Assembly (NCBI RefSeq): GCF_000615945.1
Contig: NZ_BAMO01000014.1
Coordinates: 24,553-88,552, forward strand
Direction of reading: 5' to 3'
From: Caldalkalibacillus mannanilyticus JCM 10596
GTDB taxonomy: Bacteria > Bacillota > Bacilli > Caldalkalibacillales > JCM-10596
DNA: 64,000 nt
A program made the translations under genes and the position numbers. Below the pieces are notes generated by a model. It had not been told where the DNA came from and did not search any database. It saw nothing but the letters and a program-made list of their open reading frames with translations. Positions 63,921-64,000 of the stretch are shown here, piece after piece; within the stretch, counting starts at the first letter, position 1; every line of letters starts with the position of its first letter.

Positions 63921-64000
63921 TTGATTTTTTGAAAATGTTTTGGTATGATATTAAATGTTGCTGCAAGACAGCGGCAAAGAGTAAGAAAATGAAGAAACAC
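63921..64000 (+). promoter_or_regulatory. rRNA operon promoter P2 and start of the leader
   Basis: TTGATT (63921-63926), 17 bp, TATGAT (63944-63949). The transcript begins with TTGCTGC-aagaca-GCGGCAA (63958-63977), a 7-bp hairpin like that after P1, then an A-rich stretch to the window end. Position after ygxA and tandem promoters predict a 16S rRNA gene just beyond position 64000. The rest of 63765-63804 shows nothing else. Confidence 0.65.

Overview
The window looks like chromosomal DNA of a low-GC, endospore-forming, motile member of the order Bacillales. Evidence is a gamma-type small acid-soluble spore protein with a sporulation-type promoter, strong GGAGG ribosome sites with many TTG/GTG starts, a chemoreceptor, and a gene order that largely follows Bacillus subtilis yfhF-yfhH-mutY-fabL-sspE-ygaB-ntdP-ygaD-ygaE-gsaB-perR-ygzB-ygxA-rrn. 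Futalosine-pathway menaquinone genes (mqnB, mqnD) argue against Bacillus itself and would suit a Paenibacillaceae/Aneurinibacillus-type lineage (inference). No prophage, insertion sequence, CRISPR array or tRNA was seen.

Layout. 0-5 kb: truncated TetR regulator, a SigV/RsiV-type ECF sigma/anti-sigma pair, a dicarboxylate symporter and a stalk-domain/LysM lipoprotein. 5-15.4 kb: a GGDEF/EAL protein, mqnB-mqnD, a radical SAM/SPASM enzyme, the AprX-type subtilase, a BmrA-type multidrug exporter and a surface 5'-nucleotidase. 15.4-25.5 kb: the polyamine importer operon potABCD, a DUF523/DUF1722 protein, a membrane-anchored double DJ-1 protein, pyrD, and a YtrA-type repressor/ABC transporter operon. 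25.5-30.4 kb: a zinc-starvation unit (Zur-box promoter, CobW-family GTPase, cysteine-poor ribosomal protein L33, one unknown gene), then bioF-bioH-bioC. 30.4-45.6 kb: the yfh/yga-like core with a Cache histidine kinase, a chemoreceptor, mutY, fabL, sspE, ntdP and an ABC exporter. 45.6-64 kb: a glutamate synthase large subunit, gsaB/hemL, ansR-ansA-ansB-mleN-mleA (asparagine to aspartate to fumarate, plus malate/lactate exchange), a DarA-like c-di-AMP receptor, perR with its own PerR box, a GH18 protein, ygzB, ygxA, and finally tandem promoters and leader hairpins typical of an rRNA operon whose 16S gene should begin just past the window end.

A caution for any reader: at least ten conserved genes carry a reading-frame break, nearly all repairable by adding back one base, often in a short homopolymer (mqnD, aprX, the DJ-1 gene twice, cobW, bioF, a lipoprotein, the Cache kinase, fabL, gltB; mleN and a small membrane gene are similar). 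I read these as consensus sequencing errors rather than gene decay and give merged coordinates.

Most interesting non-standard items: a candidate small RNA on the minus strand between mutY and fabL (consensus promoter, about 105 nt, perfect terminator with a CUCCU loop); a dispersed hairpin repeat family with four copies, one nested inside the perR terminator stem; a gltB start region in which a perfect hairpin separates the Shine-Dalgarno from the ATG; and an unrecognised gene at the end of the Zur-box operon.
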